A DNA stretch of 59,160 nt from assembly GCF_002911015.1 (NCBI RefSeq), contig NZ_KZ626890.1, positions 1-59,160 of the forward strand, read 5' to 3'. The translations under genes and the position numbers were made by a program. The notes under the pieces were generated by a model, which was given only the letters and a program-made list of their open reading frames with translations, was not told the origin of the DNA and ran no database searches. The first letter of the stretch is position 1, and each line of letters begins with the position of its first letter. Below, piece by piece: positions 8,425 to 15,713 of this stretch. This DNA comes from Streptomyces populi (lineage in GTDB: Bacteria; Actinomycetota; Actinomycetes; Streptomycetales; Streptomycetaceae).

Positions 8425-8462
8425 CGGAAGGCGGCGAGCAGATGTGCGCTCGCCGCCTTCCG
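8425..8462 (+). terminator. Intrinsic terminator after the oxidoreductase gene
   Basis: A perfect 15-bp stem (CGGAAGGCGGCGAGC at 8425-8439, complement at 8448-8462) with an 8-base loop, 35 bp after the stop codon. Confidence 0.75.
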
Positions 8463-8489
8463 AGGTTGTCTCAGGCCTGCACGAGCACC

Positions 8490-8812
8490 GTGCACCAGAC
8501 CTCGGTATCGTCCAGGAACTGCTCGAGGACCACCAGGCCGCGATCGAGCGCTACCGGCAGGCGCTGGCGCTGTACCGGCGGACGGACCACACGTTCGGAG
8601 AGGCCGGCACCCTCGGGAACATGGGCATCGTCCTGGCGAGACTGGGCGACCACCCGGCCGCGGCCGAACGTTTCGAGCGGGCCCGCGCGCTCTTCCGGCG
8701 GCTCGGACACACCGGCGGAGAAGCCCACGCGCCGTCCAACCTGGGGAACGCGCGCTGCCGTCAGGGCCCTCCCCCCGTGCGGAGGAGACGCGCAAGATGC
8801 TCCTCTCCATGA
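8490..8812 (+). pseudogene. Remnant of a TPR-containing regulator
   Basis: The frame encodes about 90 residues of clear tetratricopeptide repeats (HQAAIERYRQALALYRRTD, LGNMGIVLARLGDHPAAAER, ALFRRLGHTGGEAHAPSNLG). No start codon or N-terminal domain precedes them, and after CRQG the frame turns into low-complexity Arg/Pro sequence and stops. Such repeats sit at the C-terminus of SARP/NB-ARC regulators in streptomycetes, so this looks like a decayed piece of one. Not expected to be functional. Confidence 0.6.
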
Positions 8813-8889
8813 CGGCCGCGCAGCCCGGCCCGCGGAGCCGGGGACGAGGGCGGGACGCCGGGGCGGAGCGGTGAGGGTGTGGGGTCCGC

Positions 8890-9660
8890 TCAGTTCTTCC
8901 GTGCCGTCACCAGGGCGAAGGAGAGCAGCTTCCCGCCGTCCTCCGTGAGCATGTCGATGACGGGCCGGTTCGCGCTCCGGCCGTCCGGATGGTGCTCGGC
9001 CCCGGCCCGGGCCCACAACAGCCAGTCCTTCCAGGCGTCCCGCTGCAGCCGCGCGGACGTGACCTCCACCAGTTCGGTGATCTCCCACTGGAAACGCCAC
9101 CAGTCCGCGGTGTGCCAGGCGATCGCCTCCCAGCCGACCACCTCCTTGATGTGGGGCGGGATCGCCCCGAGCTCACGGATCTCCCGGGTCAACGCGGGCG
9201 TCGCGATGCCCAGTTGTCCGCCGGGCCGGAGGAACCGCACCAGGTGGGGCAGATAGCTGTCCGCCGTACCGAAGTACTCGAAGGCGTCCACGCTCACGAC
9301 GGCGTCGAAGCTCTCCTCCTCGAACGGCAGGGCGTGCGCCTCCGCCCGTACGGCCCGCACCCGGTCGCCGACACCCGCCTCGGCGAACACGGCCGCCGCC
9401 TCCTCGGGAGCGATCCACCAGTCGGCCGCGACGACCTGGACGCCGTACTCGCGGGCCAGGAACACCGATGTGGCCCCCTTGCCGGAGCCGAGGTCGAGGA
9501 CCCGCGTTCCCGGGCGCAGGTCGAGGTTCCGGCCCAGGTCCTCCAGCAGCCACAACGGGTTGGGCCCCATGTCGAGACCGAGCAGCCAGGCGGGGTCGTA
9601 GCGGGAGGAGCGTGGATAGCGGTCCGGGCGTACGAGATCACTCAGGACGGTCACGAGCAC
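8890..9660 (-). CDS. SAM-dependent class I methyltransferase
   Basis: A 256-residue protein with GTG start. Residues about 52-70 hold motif I (TRVLDLGSGKGATSVFLARE), followed by the acidic ribose-binding position (VVAADWW), FDAVVSVDAFEYFG as motif II/IV and FLRPGGQLGIATPAL as motif III. The C-terminal half has a Trp-rich segment (AWHTADWWRFQWEITELVEV). It resembles the ubiE-like methyltransferases that act on small molecules or sterols; substrate unknown. It is separated from the cluster to its right by the tRNA-like gene and a strong terminator, so I do not assign it to the cluster. Confidence 0.85.
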   Translation of the reverse strand: MLVTVLSDLVRPDRYPRSSRYDPAWLLGLDMGPNPLWLLEDLGRNLDLRPGTRVLDLGSGKGATSVFLAREYGVQVVAADWWIAPEEAAAVFAEAGVGDRVRAVRAEAHALPFEEESFDAVVSVDAFEYFGTADSYLPHLVRFLRPGGQLGIATPALTREIRELGAIPPHIKEVVGWEAIAWHTADWWRFQWEITELVEVTSARLQRDAWKDWLLWARAGAEHHPDGRSANRPVIDMLTEDGGKLLSFALVTARKN

Positions 9661-9756
9661 GAACCCAAGCCGATCGTCCGTCCGGGCGCAACCAGATTTT
9701 CTGAGGAGCCGTCATGCCTGCTTCCCCGGAGGGCGGTTGGGCGCTGCGCGCTCCAG

Positions 9757-9802
9757 ACAGCCCGCCGCGCCCGGCCATGAGGCGGCGGGCGCGGCGGGCT
9801 GT
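9757..9802 (-). terminator. Strong terminator of the tRNA-like gene
   Basis: A perfect 17-bp stem (9757-9773 pairing with 9786-9802, core AGCCCGCCGCGCCCG) with a 12-base loop begins right at the encoded CCA end of the tRNA-like gene, reading leftwards. This is the usual arrangement for a monocistronic tRNA transcription unit and supports real transcription of the element. Confidence 0.72.
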
Positions 9803-9893
9803 GGCGGAGAGAGCAGGATTCGAACCTGCGTGGGGCGAAACCCCTGATCGGAGGTGTCTCCGATCCCCATTGGGCCGCTATGGGAATCTCTCC
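9802..9893 (-). tRNA. Serine-type (class II) tRNA-like gene lacking a standard anticodon loop
   Basis: Read on the minus strand from 9893: acceptor GGAGAGA, a D-arm closed by CCC(A)/(T)GGG, a long variable arm (GGGG TTTCG CCCC), the T-arm GCAGG TTCGAAT CCTGC, acceptor TCTCTCC, discriminator G and encoded CCA. The long variable arm plus G73 is the signature of tRNA-Ser. The anticodon region (9846-9865) is abnormal: GATCGGAG pairs with CTCCGATC as an 8-bp stem around a 4-base ACAC loop. A 5-bp stem can be drawn only with a 6- or 8-base loop and no U33. It therefore should not decode normally. It could be a pseudo-tRNA or a tRNA with a non-decoding role (see findings). Confidence 0.7.
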
Positions 9894-9945
9894 AGTCGCC
9901 CTCGGTGGGTGACGTATGAAGCATGGCAGCTTCGGCTTGCACGGC

Positions 9946-9965
9946 GCTGAGACGGGGGTCTCAGC
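9946..9965. terminator. Short hairpin in the gap right of the tRNA-like gene
   Basis: GCTGAGAC and GTCTCAGC form an 8-bp stem with a GGGG loop. It lies in the gap between the acyl-CoA ligase stop and the tRNA-like gene, and probably acts as a second terminator or processing signal. Confidence 0.4.
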
Positions 9966-9983
9966 CGTATCCGGCAGGAGCCC

Positions 9984-10018
9984 GCGGCGCCGGGCCGGCC
10001 CCGGCCGCCCGGCGCCGC
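9984..10018 (-). terminator. Terminator of the left minus-strand operon
   Basis: GCGGCGCCGGGC at 9984-9995 pairs perfectly with GCCCGGCGCCGC at 10007-10018, with further pairing inside. It lies 33 bases past the stop of the acyl-CoA ligase gene, marking the end of the 15138->10051 transcript. Confidence 0.65.
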
Positions 10019-10050
10019 GAGCGGTCAGCGGCCGTCCCGTGGCCGACGGA

Positions 10051-11769
10051 TCACGTCCACCGTCCGGATCCGACCCCGGTGGCTCCGGTGAGGAGTTGCT
10101 CGCGCAGCAGCGTGCGCCGGATCTTCCAGGTCGCGGTGCGCGGGAACTCCTCCCAGCGGATCCGGAGCGGGGCGGCCATCGTGGGCAGGTCCGCCGTGGC
10201 CCGACGCCACTGCCCGGGTTCGAGGGAGGTCCCCTCCCGCAGACTGAGCACCGGCTGGGGGTGGGCGCCCCGGACGGCGAGCACGACCACCTCGGTGATC
10301 TGCGGCAGCCGGTCGAGCAGCACGTCCTCGATCTCCAGCGCGCTGGCACCGGGGATCCGGTCGACCTCGCGGTCGATCAGCCGGACCGCTCCCCACCGGC
10401 CGACGACCGCCATGTCGCCGAGGTTCCACCAGGGGCCCTCGCACTTCGCGGTGTGCCGTTCCTGTTCTCCGACGTAGCCGAGGCAGCGGCCGGGTGCCGA
10501 GAACTGGATCAGACCCACCTGCCCGGCCGGTACCGGGTCACCGCTCTCCGGCGCGACCGCGCGCACCTTCCCGAACCCCGGTACCGGCCATCCCAGGTTC
10601 TGGGTCGGCGGTGGACGACGGCCCCGTCGCCTCACCGATCCCCGCAGATAGGGGCGGATGGCGACGGCACCGGCCTCGGTCTGGCTCCACGACTGGACCC
10701 AGACGGGCAGCCGGCGGTCGGTGGCCGCGAGGAAGGTCCGTACGGTGCGCGTGTGGATGGCGTCGAAGGAGTTGATGAACAGCCGGACGTCGCGGAACGG
10801 CCGGCGCGGGTCACGGGCCAGGTCCTCCCAGGCCAGGAACGCGTTCGGCAGGGTCTCGACGAGCGTGGGGGCGTGCTCGGCCAACAGGGCGTGCGCGGCG
10901 GGTGATTCCGGGTCGGACAGCATCAGCAGTTTCGGCCCGACGGTGGTCAGGGGCAGCAGTCCGGTGATGACCCGCTGGTGCGAGTACGGGTGGCAGAAGG
11001 CCACCGTGTCGTTCCCGCGCAGCCGGACGACCGGCCACCGCTCGGTCTCGACCAGACCCAGGGAGTAGAGGGACCGGGCCGAGTGCAGCACCAGCTTGGG
11101 TGTCCCCGTCGTGCCCGACGTATGGGTGATGACCATCGGTTCGTGCGGCTCGCGCATGCCGACCGGGGGCGCCGGTCCGCCGGCCAGGTCGGTGAAGGCC
11201 CGTACACCGGACCGGTCCGGGCCGGGGGCGTCCACACAGGCCGTGCCTTCCGTCAGCCGGGCCAGGCCTTCCCCGTCGAGGGCCAGCCGTTCCAGGACCC
11301 GCCGGTCCGCCACCAGGAAGGGGCGCTCCAGCCGTCGGAGGAGGACGATGAGCGTCTCGGCGGGATGGTTGTCGGTGATCAGCGCGGGAACCGCGCCGAT
11401 CCGGGCGGCGGCCGAGGCGAGCAGGGCCACGTCGAGATGGTTGCGCTTGATGACGGCGACCCGGTCCCACGGGCGTACCCCCAGCGCGTACAGCCGTGCG
11501 GCCAGGTCGTCCACCAGGGACGCCCACTGCGCGTAGCTGCGTTCCAGCGGGCCCCGCGGGTCGACGTCCGGCGCGCGGTCGACGATCACCGGGCCGTACC
11601 TGCCGTGCCGCGCGGCGAGGTGCCAGACCTCGCCGATGCGCCCGGTGCGCGGCAGCCGGGAGAAGGGGCTGAGCCGGCGCCGGAACCGGGTCGGGGCGCA
11701 GTCGTCCAGGAACGCCGGCCGTGGTCTTCCGCTCCGGCCGGCCGGGGAGGGCGTCGGGTTCATGGGCAC
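10051..11769 (-). CDS. AMP-forming acyl-CoA/acid ligase
   Basis: A 572-residue ANL-superfamily enzyme, which activates a carboxylic acid as acyl-AMP and usually passes it to CoA or a carrier protein. The phosphate loop ITHTSGTTGTPKLVLHS, the A5-like SWSQTEAGA, the A7/A8 region NLGDMAVV with LIDREVDRI, and the catalytic Lys in TWKIRRTLL are all visible. The substrate-pocket motif SFDAIHTRT and the A5 variant are not those of NRPS domains. GTG 11769 or ATG 11763 can start it. It is last in the operon with the diiron, kinase and thiolase-like genes. A fatty-acid or chain-precursor activating role in the cluster fits; OleC-type beta-lactone chemistry is a less likely alternative. Confidence 0.8.
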   Translation of the reverse strand: MPMNPTPSPAGRSGRPRPAFLDDCAPTRFRRRLSPFSRLPRTGRIGEVWHLAARHGRYGPVIVDRAPDVDPRGPLERSYAQWASLVDDLAARLYALGVRPWDRVAVIKRNHLDVALLASAAARIGAVPALITDNHPAETLIVLLRRLERPFLVADRRVLERLALDGEGLARLTEGTACVDAPGPDRSGVRAFTDLAGGPAPPVGMREPHEPMVITHTSGTTGTPKLVLHSARSLYSLGLVETERWPVVRLRGNDTVAFCHPYSHQRVITGLLPLTTVGPKLLMLSDPESPAAHALLAEHAPTLVETLPNAFLAWEDLARDPRRPFRDVRLFINSFDAIHTRTVRTFLAATDRRLPVWVQSWSQTEAGAVAIRPYLRGSVRRRGRRPPPTQNLGWPVPGFGKVRAVAPESGDPVPAGQVGLIQFSAPGRCLGYVGEQERHTAKCEGPWWNLGDMAVVGRWGAVRLIDREVDRIPGASALEIEDVLLDRLPQITEVVVLAVRGAHPQPVLSLREGTSLEPGQWRRATADLPTMAAPLRIRWEEFPRTATWKIRRTLLREQLLTGATGVGSGRWT

Positions 11770-11856
11770 CGCCTGGGTGGGAGGTGGGTGGTGGAGACCG
11801 GGACCGGGGGAGAGGGGCGCCGGGCGAGGGGTGCGGGGGATTCCACGGACGGTGCC

Positions 11857-12951
11857 TCAGGAGTCCGCGGCACCCAGCGCGATGCTCTCCTCGACCTCGG
11901 CCGTCCGGGCGAGCGTCTCCCGCCGCTCCCTGTCGAGCTCGTCGGCCTGCATCTCGTCGGACTCCATGAGCTTGACCAGGTCGCTGTTGGCCATGTCCAG
12001 GACGCCCATGGCGTCGTAGGCGTTCCGGACGGCGGGGCTCCACAGGCCGATGTCCCTGACACAGGGCACGATCCGCGCGAAGAGGAGTGACCGGAAGGCG
12101 CGCATGCGCGGCCCCCGGTTCATGTACTCCATGCACTCCTTCATGTCGAAGCCGAGGTTCTCCCACACCTCCTGCATGCGGAACCGGTCCCGCATCAGAT
12201 GGCAGCCCTCGATGACGAACTCCTCGCGCTCGGCTATCTCCGCGCTCGACAGCTCGGCGTAGTAGTCGCGCAGCGCCAGCCTGCCGAACGCCACGTGACG
12301 TGCTTCGTCCTGCATCACGTACGCCAGGATCTGCTTGGGCAGCGGTTTGTCGGTCCGGTCCCGCAGGATTCCGAAGGCCGCCAGGGCGAGTCCCTCGATG
12401 AGCACCTGCATGCCCAGGTAGGGCAGGTCCCAGCGCGCGTCGTTGAGGGCGTCCTCCAGGAGGGACTTGAGGTGCGGGTTGATCGGATAGGACAGGCCGA
12501 TCTTCTCGTCGAGGAAGCGGGTGAATATCTCGGCGTGCCGGGCCTCGTCCATCACCTGGGTGGCGGCGTAGAACTTGGAGTCGATGTCGGGGACCGACTG
12601 GACGATGCGGGCGGAGCAGATCATCGCGCCCTGCTCCCCGTGCAGGAACTGGCTGAACTCCCAGGCCGCCATGTGCTGCCGCATCTCCTGGCGCTCCCGC
12701 TCGTTCAGTTTCGCGTACTGCCGCGACCCGTACAGCGCCAGCGTCTTCTCCGGGGTGCCCAGGGCGTCGTAGGGGTCGACGGGGAGGGACCAGTCGATGC
12801 GCCGGGCGCTGTCCCACTGCTTGTCCTTGCCCTTCTGGTAGAGACTGAGCAGTCGTTCGCGCCCCGAGTCGTATTCCCAGGTGAAGAAGTTGTCGCCGGC
12901 TGCGGGAAACGTCCAGCTCGTGTTCCCCGGCGTCCCGTCGGTGACGTTCAT
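11857..12951 (-). CDS. Ferritin-like diiron oxygenase (R2-like), first copy
   Basis: A 364-residue helical protein with a complete carboxylate-bridged diiron site: a Glu in FLHGEQGAM, ExxH in MDEARHAEIF, a Glu in LIEGLALAAF and a second ExxH in MQDEARHVAFG. This is the pattern of ribonucleotide-reductase-R2-like and AurF-like oxygenases. In a cluster with N-hydroxylating and tRNA-dependent enzymes, oxidation of nitrogen or of the alkyl chain is plausible. Start is MNVTDGTPGN; spacing to the upstream kinase gene is 37 bp. No radical Tyr position was assigned. Confidence 0.8.
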   Translation of the reverse strand: MNVTDGTPGNTSWTFPAAGDNFFTWEYDSGRERLLSLYQKGKDKQWDSARRIDWSLPVDPYDALGTPEKTLALYGSRQYAKLNERERQEMRQHMAAWEFSQFLHGEQGAMICSARIVQSVPDIDSKFYAATQVMDEARHAEIFTRFLDEKIGLSYPINPHLKSLLEDALNDARWDLPYLGMQVLIEGLALAAFGILRDRTDKPLPKQILAYVMQDEARHVAFGRLALRDYYAELSSAEIAEREEFVIEGCHLMRDRFRMQEVWENLGFDMKECMEYMNRGPRMRAFRSLLFARIVPCVRDIGLWSPAVRNAYDAMGVLDMANSDLVKLMESDEMQADELDRERRETLARTAEVEESIALGAADS

Positions 12952-12988
12952 GACCAGCCCTTCGTGTTCGGATCTCCCCCGGCCCCGC

Positions 12989-13942
12989 TCATGTGCTCGG
13001 TGGAGCGAGGACGGGAAGGATGTCGGGCAGTACCTCTATCGTGTAGCGATCGGCGTCGGCGGCGGGGAGTTCACCGTCGTGCTCGAAGGTCAGGGGCTCG
13101 CCGTCGGTGCGTTCGAGGGTGATGCGACGACCTCTCGCGTAGACGCATTCGGGGCGCTCCAGATGGCTGCCGTCCGCCGTCAGACCGGGCAGGGCCGCGG
13201 GGTCCAGTTCGCCGCCCACGACACACACGTCCAGCAGGCCGTCGTCGAGTTCGGAACGCGGCAGCACCTTGAACTGCCCACCGCGATAACGGCCTCCGCC
13301 GACGTTGGCCAGTACCGCCGTCCCCTCGTGGACGACGACCCCGTCGACGGTCACCCGGCCCGGATACGGGCGGAAGGTCCGCAGGGTCTGGGCCACGGCC
13401 TGCCGGTAGCGCTCACGGCCGGGCACCTCGGGGAGCCGTCCCGCGGTCACCAGGGCTTCCGCGACCAGACCGGAGCACGCCCCGAGGAGCACCAGGGTGT
13501 CCAGTTCGACGATCCGGGCCATGTCGACCCCCCGGATCCGGGGGCGCTCCGTCGCGAGCGCCGTCCGCAGGACCTGTTGCCAGGGGTGGTCCGACCAGAT
13601 CTCCCGGTAGAAGGAATTGCCGGTCCCGGCGGGGAGGTTGAGCATGGCGCCGCTGTTCGCGCCGGGGCCGTGGGGGCTCCGCGACCGGGCGCGGGCGATC
13701 CCGGACGCGACGGCGCGCGTGGTGCCGTCGCCGCCCAGGACCACGATCGCGTCGACACCGCTCTCGTGGGCCTTCGCGGCCGCGTCCTCCGTCTCGTCCG
13801 GGTCCCGCGCCGTGACCAGGGCCAGATCGTCCGCCCAGGAACGGCAGTGGCGCGTCACCTCGTCGACGAGGGCCGCGTCCACCGAGCCCGCCGCCGGGTT
13901 CACTATGACCAGTACCGTCCGGGCCCATCGCGGTGCGGCCAT
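12989..13942 (-). CDS. Diacylglycerol-kinase-family small-molecule kinase (VlmJ-like)
   Basis: A 317-residue protein of the DAGK catalytic (LCB5/YegS) family. Residues 11-20 are LVIVNPAAGS, residues 69-80 carry LGGDGTTRAVAS, and LPAGTGNSFYREI follows; these bind ATP. In valanimycin biosynthesis the DAGK homologue VlmJ phosphorylates the hydroxyl of valanimycin hydrate, and the MmgE/PrpD-type VlmK then eliminates phosphate. An MmgE/PrpD gene (29389-31017) is also in this cluster, so I infer the same phosphorylation-elimination logic. The in-frame region upstream of MAAPRWAR overlaps the thiolase-like gene and does not look like protein. A lipid kinase role cannot be excluded from sequence alone. 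Confidence 0.75.
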   Translation of the reverse strand: MAAPRWARTVLVIVNPAAGSVDAALVDEVTRHCRSWADDLALVTARDPDETEDAAAKAHESGVDAIVVLGGDGTTRAVASGIARARSRSPHGPGANSGAMLNLPAGTGNSFYREIWSDHPWQQVLRTALATERPRIRGVDMARIVELDTLVLLGACSGLVAEALVTAGRLPEVPGRERYRQAVAQTLRTFRPYPGRVTVDGVVVHEGTAVLANVGGGRYRGGQFKVLPRSELDDGLLDVCVVGGELDPAALPGLTADGSHLERPECVYARGRRITLERTDGEPLTFEHDGELPAADADRYTIEVLPDILPVLAPPST

Positions 13943-14052
13943 GTCACCACTCGCTTCCCTCGCCGTGGAAACCCTCGGGCAAGGAACACTCGCAGCCCGC
14001 GCTGGCACGCCGCTGAAACCGTGGTGCCAGCGACCCGGTCCGCCCGGCGGGT

Positions 14053-15138
14053 TCAGTGGTGGGAGGAGCGGAGCAGCAGGGCTTCGCCGAGGCCGGCCCC
14101 ACCGCGGACACCGGCCGCCCCCAGGCCGCCGCCACGACGTCGCAGGGAGTGCGCCAGGTGCAGCACGATGCGCGCCCCCGACGCGCCGGCCGGGTGCCCG
14201 AGGGCGACGGCTCCGCCGTGCGGATCGATCCGGTTCGTCCCCGCGCACAGCACGCTCATCGCCCGGACCACCACGGCCGCGAACGACTCGTCGACCTCGA
14301 TGAGATCGAGGTCGCGCACCTTCAGTCCGAGAGGCGCGAGGGCCTTGCGGATGGCCAGGGAGGGCTGAAGGTGCAGGGCGTCCGCCCGGCCCGAGACCGC
14401 GCCGTGTCCGACGACCTCGGCGAGCCAGTCCAGACCCCGTTCCTCGGCCAGCGAGCGGCGCATCATCACCACGGCGGCCGCCCCGTCGGCGGCCGTGACC
14501 GTGCCGTTGGGGAGGTACGGGACGCCGGCCGCGGCCGGCGTCTCGGCGCCGAAGCCGTGGCGGACGCCCCCGTCGCGGCCGACGGTGTCCCGGCCGGTGC
14601 GGCCGGGCAGCGCGACCGGGGCGGTCTCCTCGCGGAAGAGGCCCGCGAGCCGGGCGCCGACGGCGCGCTCGTGGGACAGCGCGGCGGCCTCGGCCCGGGC
14701 ACGCCGGTCCGGCTTCGGCGGCCGGCGGCGCGGGAGCCGGAAGCGAGGCGTCGTCCGCTCGTCCGGATCCCGCCGGGAGGCGGTCGTCGACTCCACGCCG
14801 CCCGCGACGACGATGTCACGGGCGCCCGACCGGATGAGCCGGTCCGCCACGGCGATGGTGTTCAGACCGGACAGGGACGTCCGTCCGACGACCAGTAGGG
14901 GCACCTCAGGAGGGATGCCCGCGCCCGCCACCGCCGTCCGCGCCGAGCGGTCGTCGCCGACGTCGGCCGACGCGTGCCCGAGGAGGACCTGATCGACCTC
15001 GTCGCCCCGTACCCGCGCCCGTTCCAGGGCGGCTCGCACGGCCACCGCGCCGAGCTGTGCGGCCGACAGCGCCCGCCGACAGCCGAACGGCCGGCCCAGA
15101 GGCGTACGGGCGCCCGCCAGGACAACTGATTCGATCAC
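14053..15138 (-). CDS. Thiolase-like protein without catalytic cysteines
   Basis: A 361-residue thiolase-fold protein starting MIESVVLAGARTPLGRPFGC. The loop that normally carries the acyl-accepting Cys reads GRTSLSGLN, so the nucleophile is replaced by Ser88. The C-terminal CxGGG loop reads GVRGGAG (residues 343-349), so the second catalytic Cys is absent too. DESFAA and the loop VALGHPAGASGAR are retained. It is also a little shorter than usual (about 390). It heads the minus operon with the VlmJ-like kinase. It may bind CoA esters without Claisen condensation, act as a scaffold, or use Ser for acyl transfer. A sequencing artefact is unlikely because two separate sites changed. Confidence 0.75.
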   Translation of the reverse strand: MIESVVLAGARTPLGRPFGCRRALSAAQLGAVAVRAALERARVRGDEVDQVLLGHASADVGDDRSARTAVAGAGIPPEVPLLVVGRTSLSGLNTIAVADRLIRSGARDIVVAGGVESTTASRRDPDERTTPRFRLPRRRPPKPDRRARAEAAALSHERAVGARLAGLFREETAPVALPGRTGRDTVGRDGGVRHGFGAETPAAAGVPYLPNGTVTAADGAAAVVMMRRSLAEERGLDWLAEVVGHGAVSGRADALHLQPSLAIRKALAPLGLKVRDLDLIEVDESFAAVVVRAMSVLCAGTNRIDPHGGAVALGHPAGASGARIVLHLAHSLRRRGGGLGAAGVRGGAGLGEALLLRSSHH

Positions 15139-15527
15139 TGGATTCCCTCCTCGAGGTGTACCGGACGATCAGGAACGCTCCGCGCGACAGTTCGTGCGCC
15201 GCCGGGAACGACCCGTTCCGGGAACCCTGGCGCGGTCACCGGGGGTTGCGCCAGCGACTTCCCGTCATCAACTTCCTTCCTGGCGGCACCCGGTCCGGCG
15301 GGGAATGTTGGTGACCGAAATTTGCCAGACAGCACCGTGCGGGCCCGCGAGGATTGCATCGCTTCGACACATCGTGGGAGGACGTGCGCCGACGGCGCGC
15401 TCCCCGGCACGACGCCCCGTCCGACGCGGGACGGCCCCGGTGCGGGGCGGACCCGCGTGCCGGACCGGCGGCGTCACGGCGGCGATGGTCGCTTGCTTGC
15501 TCGAACTCTTCCTGGAGGACACTGGCG
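15139..15527. other. Divergent intergenic region at a cluster transcription boundary
   Basis: These 389 bp separate the thiolase-like gene (minus) from the DUF1272 gene (plus) and should hold both promoters. GGAACG at 15205-15210 and CGTTCC at 15214-15219 form a small inverted repeat. No convincing -10/-35 pair and no CTGA heptamer series were found. The reading frame of the exporter is open through here but the translation is not protein-like. Confidence 0.5.
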
Positions 15528-15713
15528 ATGCTCGACATGAAGCCCACCTGCGAGACGTGCGGCACGGCACTCGCACCCGGGGACCCGGCGATGATCTGCA
15601 GCTACGAGTGCACCTTCTGCGTCTCCTGCGCGGACGGTTCCGGCAGCCGGTGCCCCAACTGCAAGGGCGAGTTGAGCGCTCGCCCCCGGCGGGCCGTGGA
15701 GGCGAGCGCGTGA
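15528..15713 (+). CDS. DUF1272 zinc-ribbon protein
   Basis: A 61-residue protein starting MLDMKPTCETCGTALAPGDP with CxxC, then CSYECTFCVSCA and CPNCKGEL, giving a small Cys-rich metal-binding protein that matches DUF1272. An AGGA-type ribosome-binding site precedes it. Its TGA overlaps the GTG start of the exporter gene (GTGA), so the two are translationally coupled. Function of DUF1272 is unknown; the coupling suggests a role linked to the exporter. Confidence 0.82.
   Translation: MLDMKPTCETCGTALAPGDPAMICSYECTFCVSCADGSGSRCPNCKGELSARPRRAVEASA

Noticed and set aside
9802..9893. tRNA as attachment site of an integrated element
   Set aside because: No integrase, excisionase or duplicated tRNA 3' end was found in the window, so the cluster is not shown to be an integrative element.
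10051..15138. OleA-OleC type olefin or beta-lactone pathway from the ligase and thiolase-like genes
   Set aside because: The thiolase-like protein lacks the catalytic cysteines needed by OleA, and the usual OleB/OleD partners are absent.
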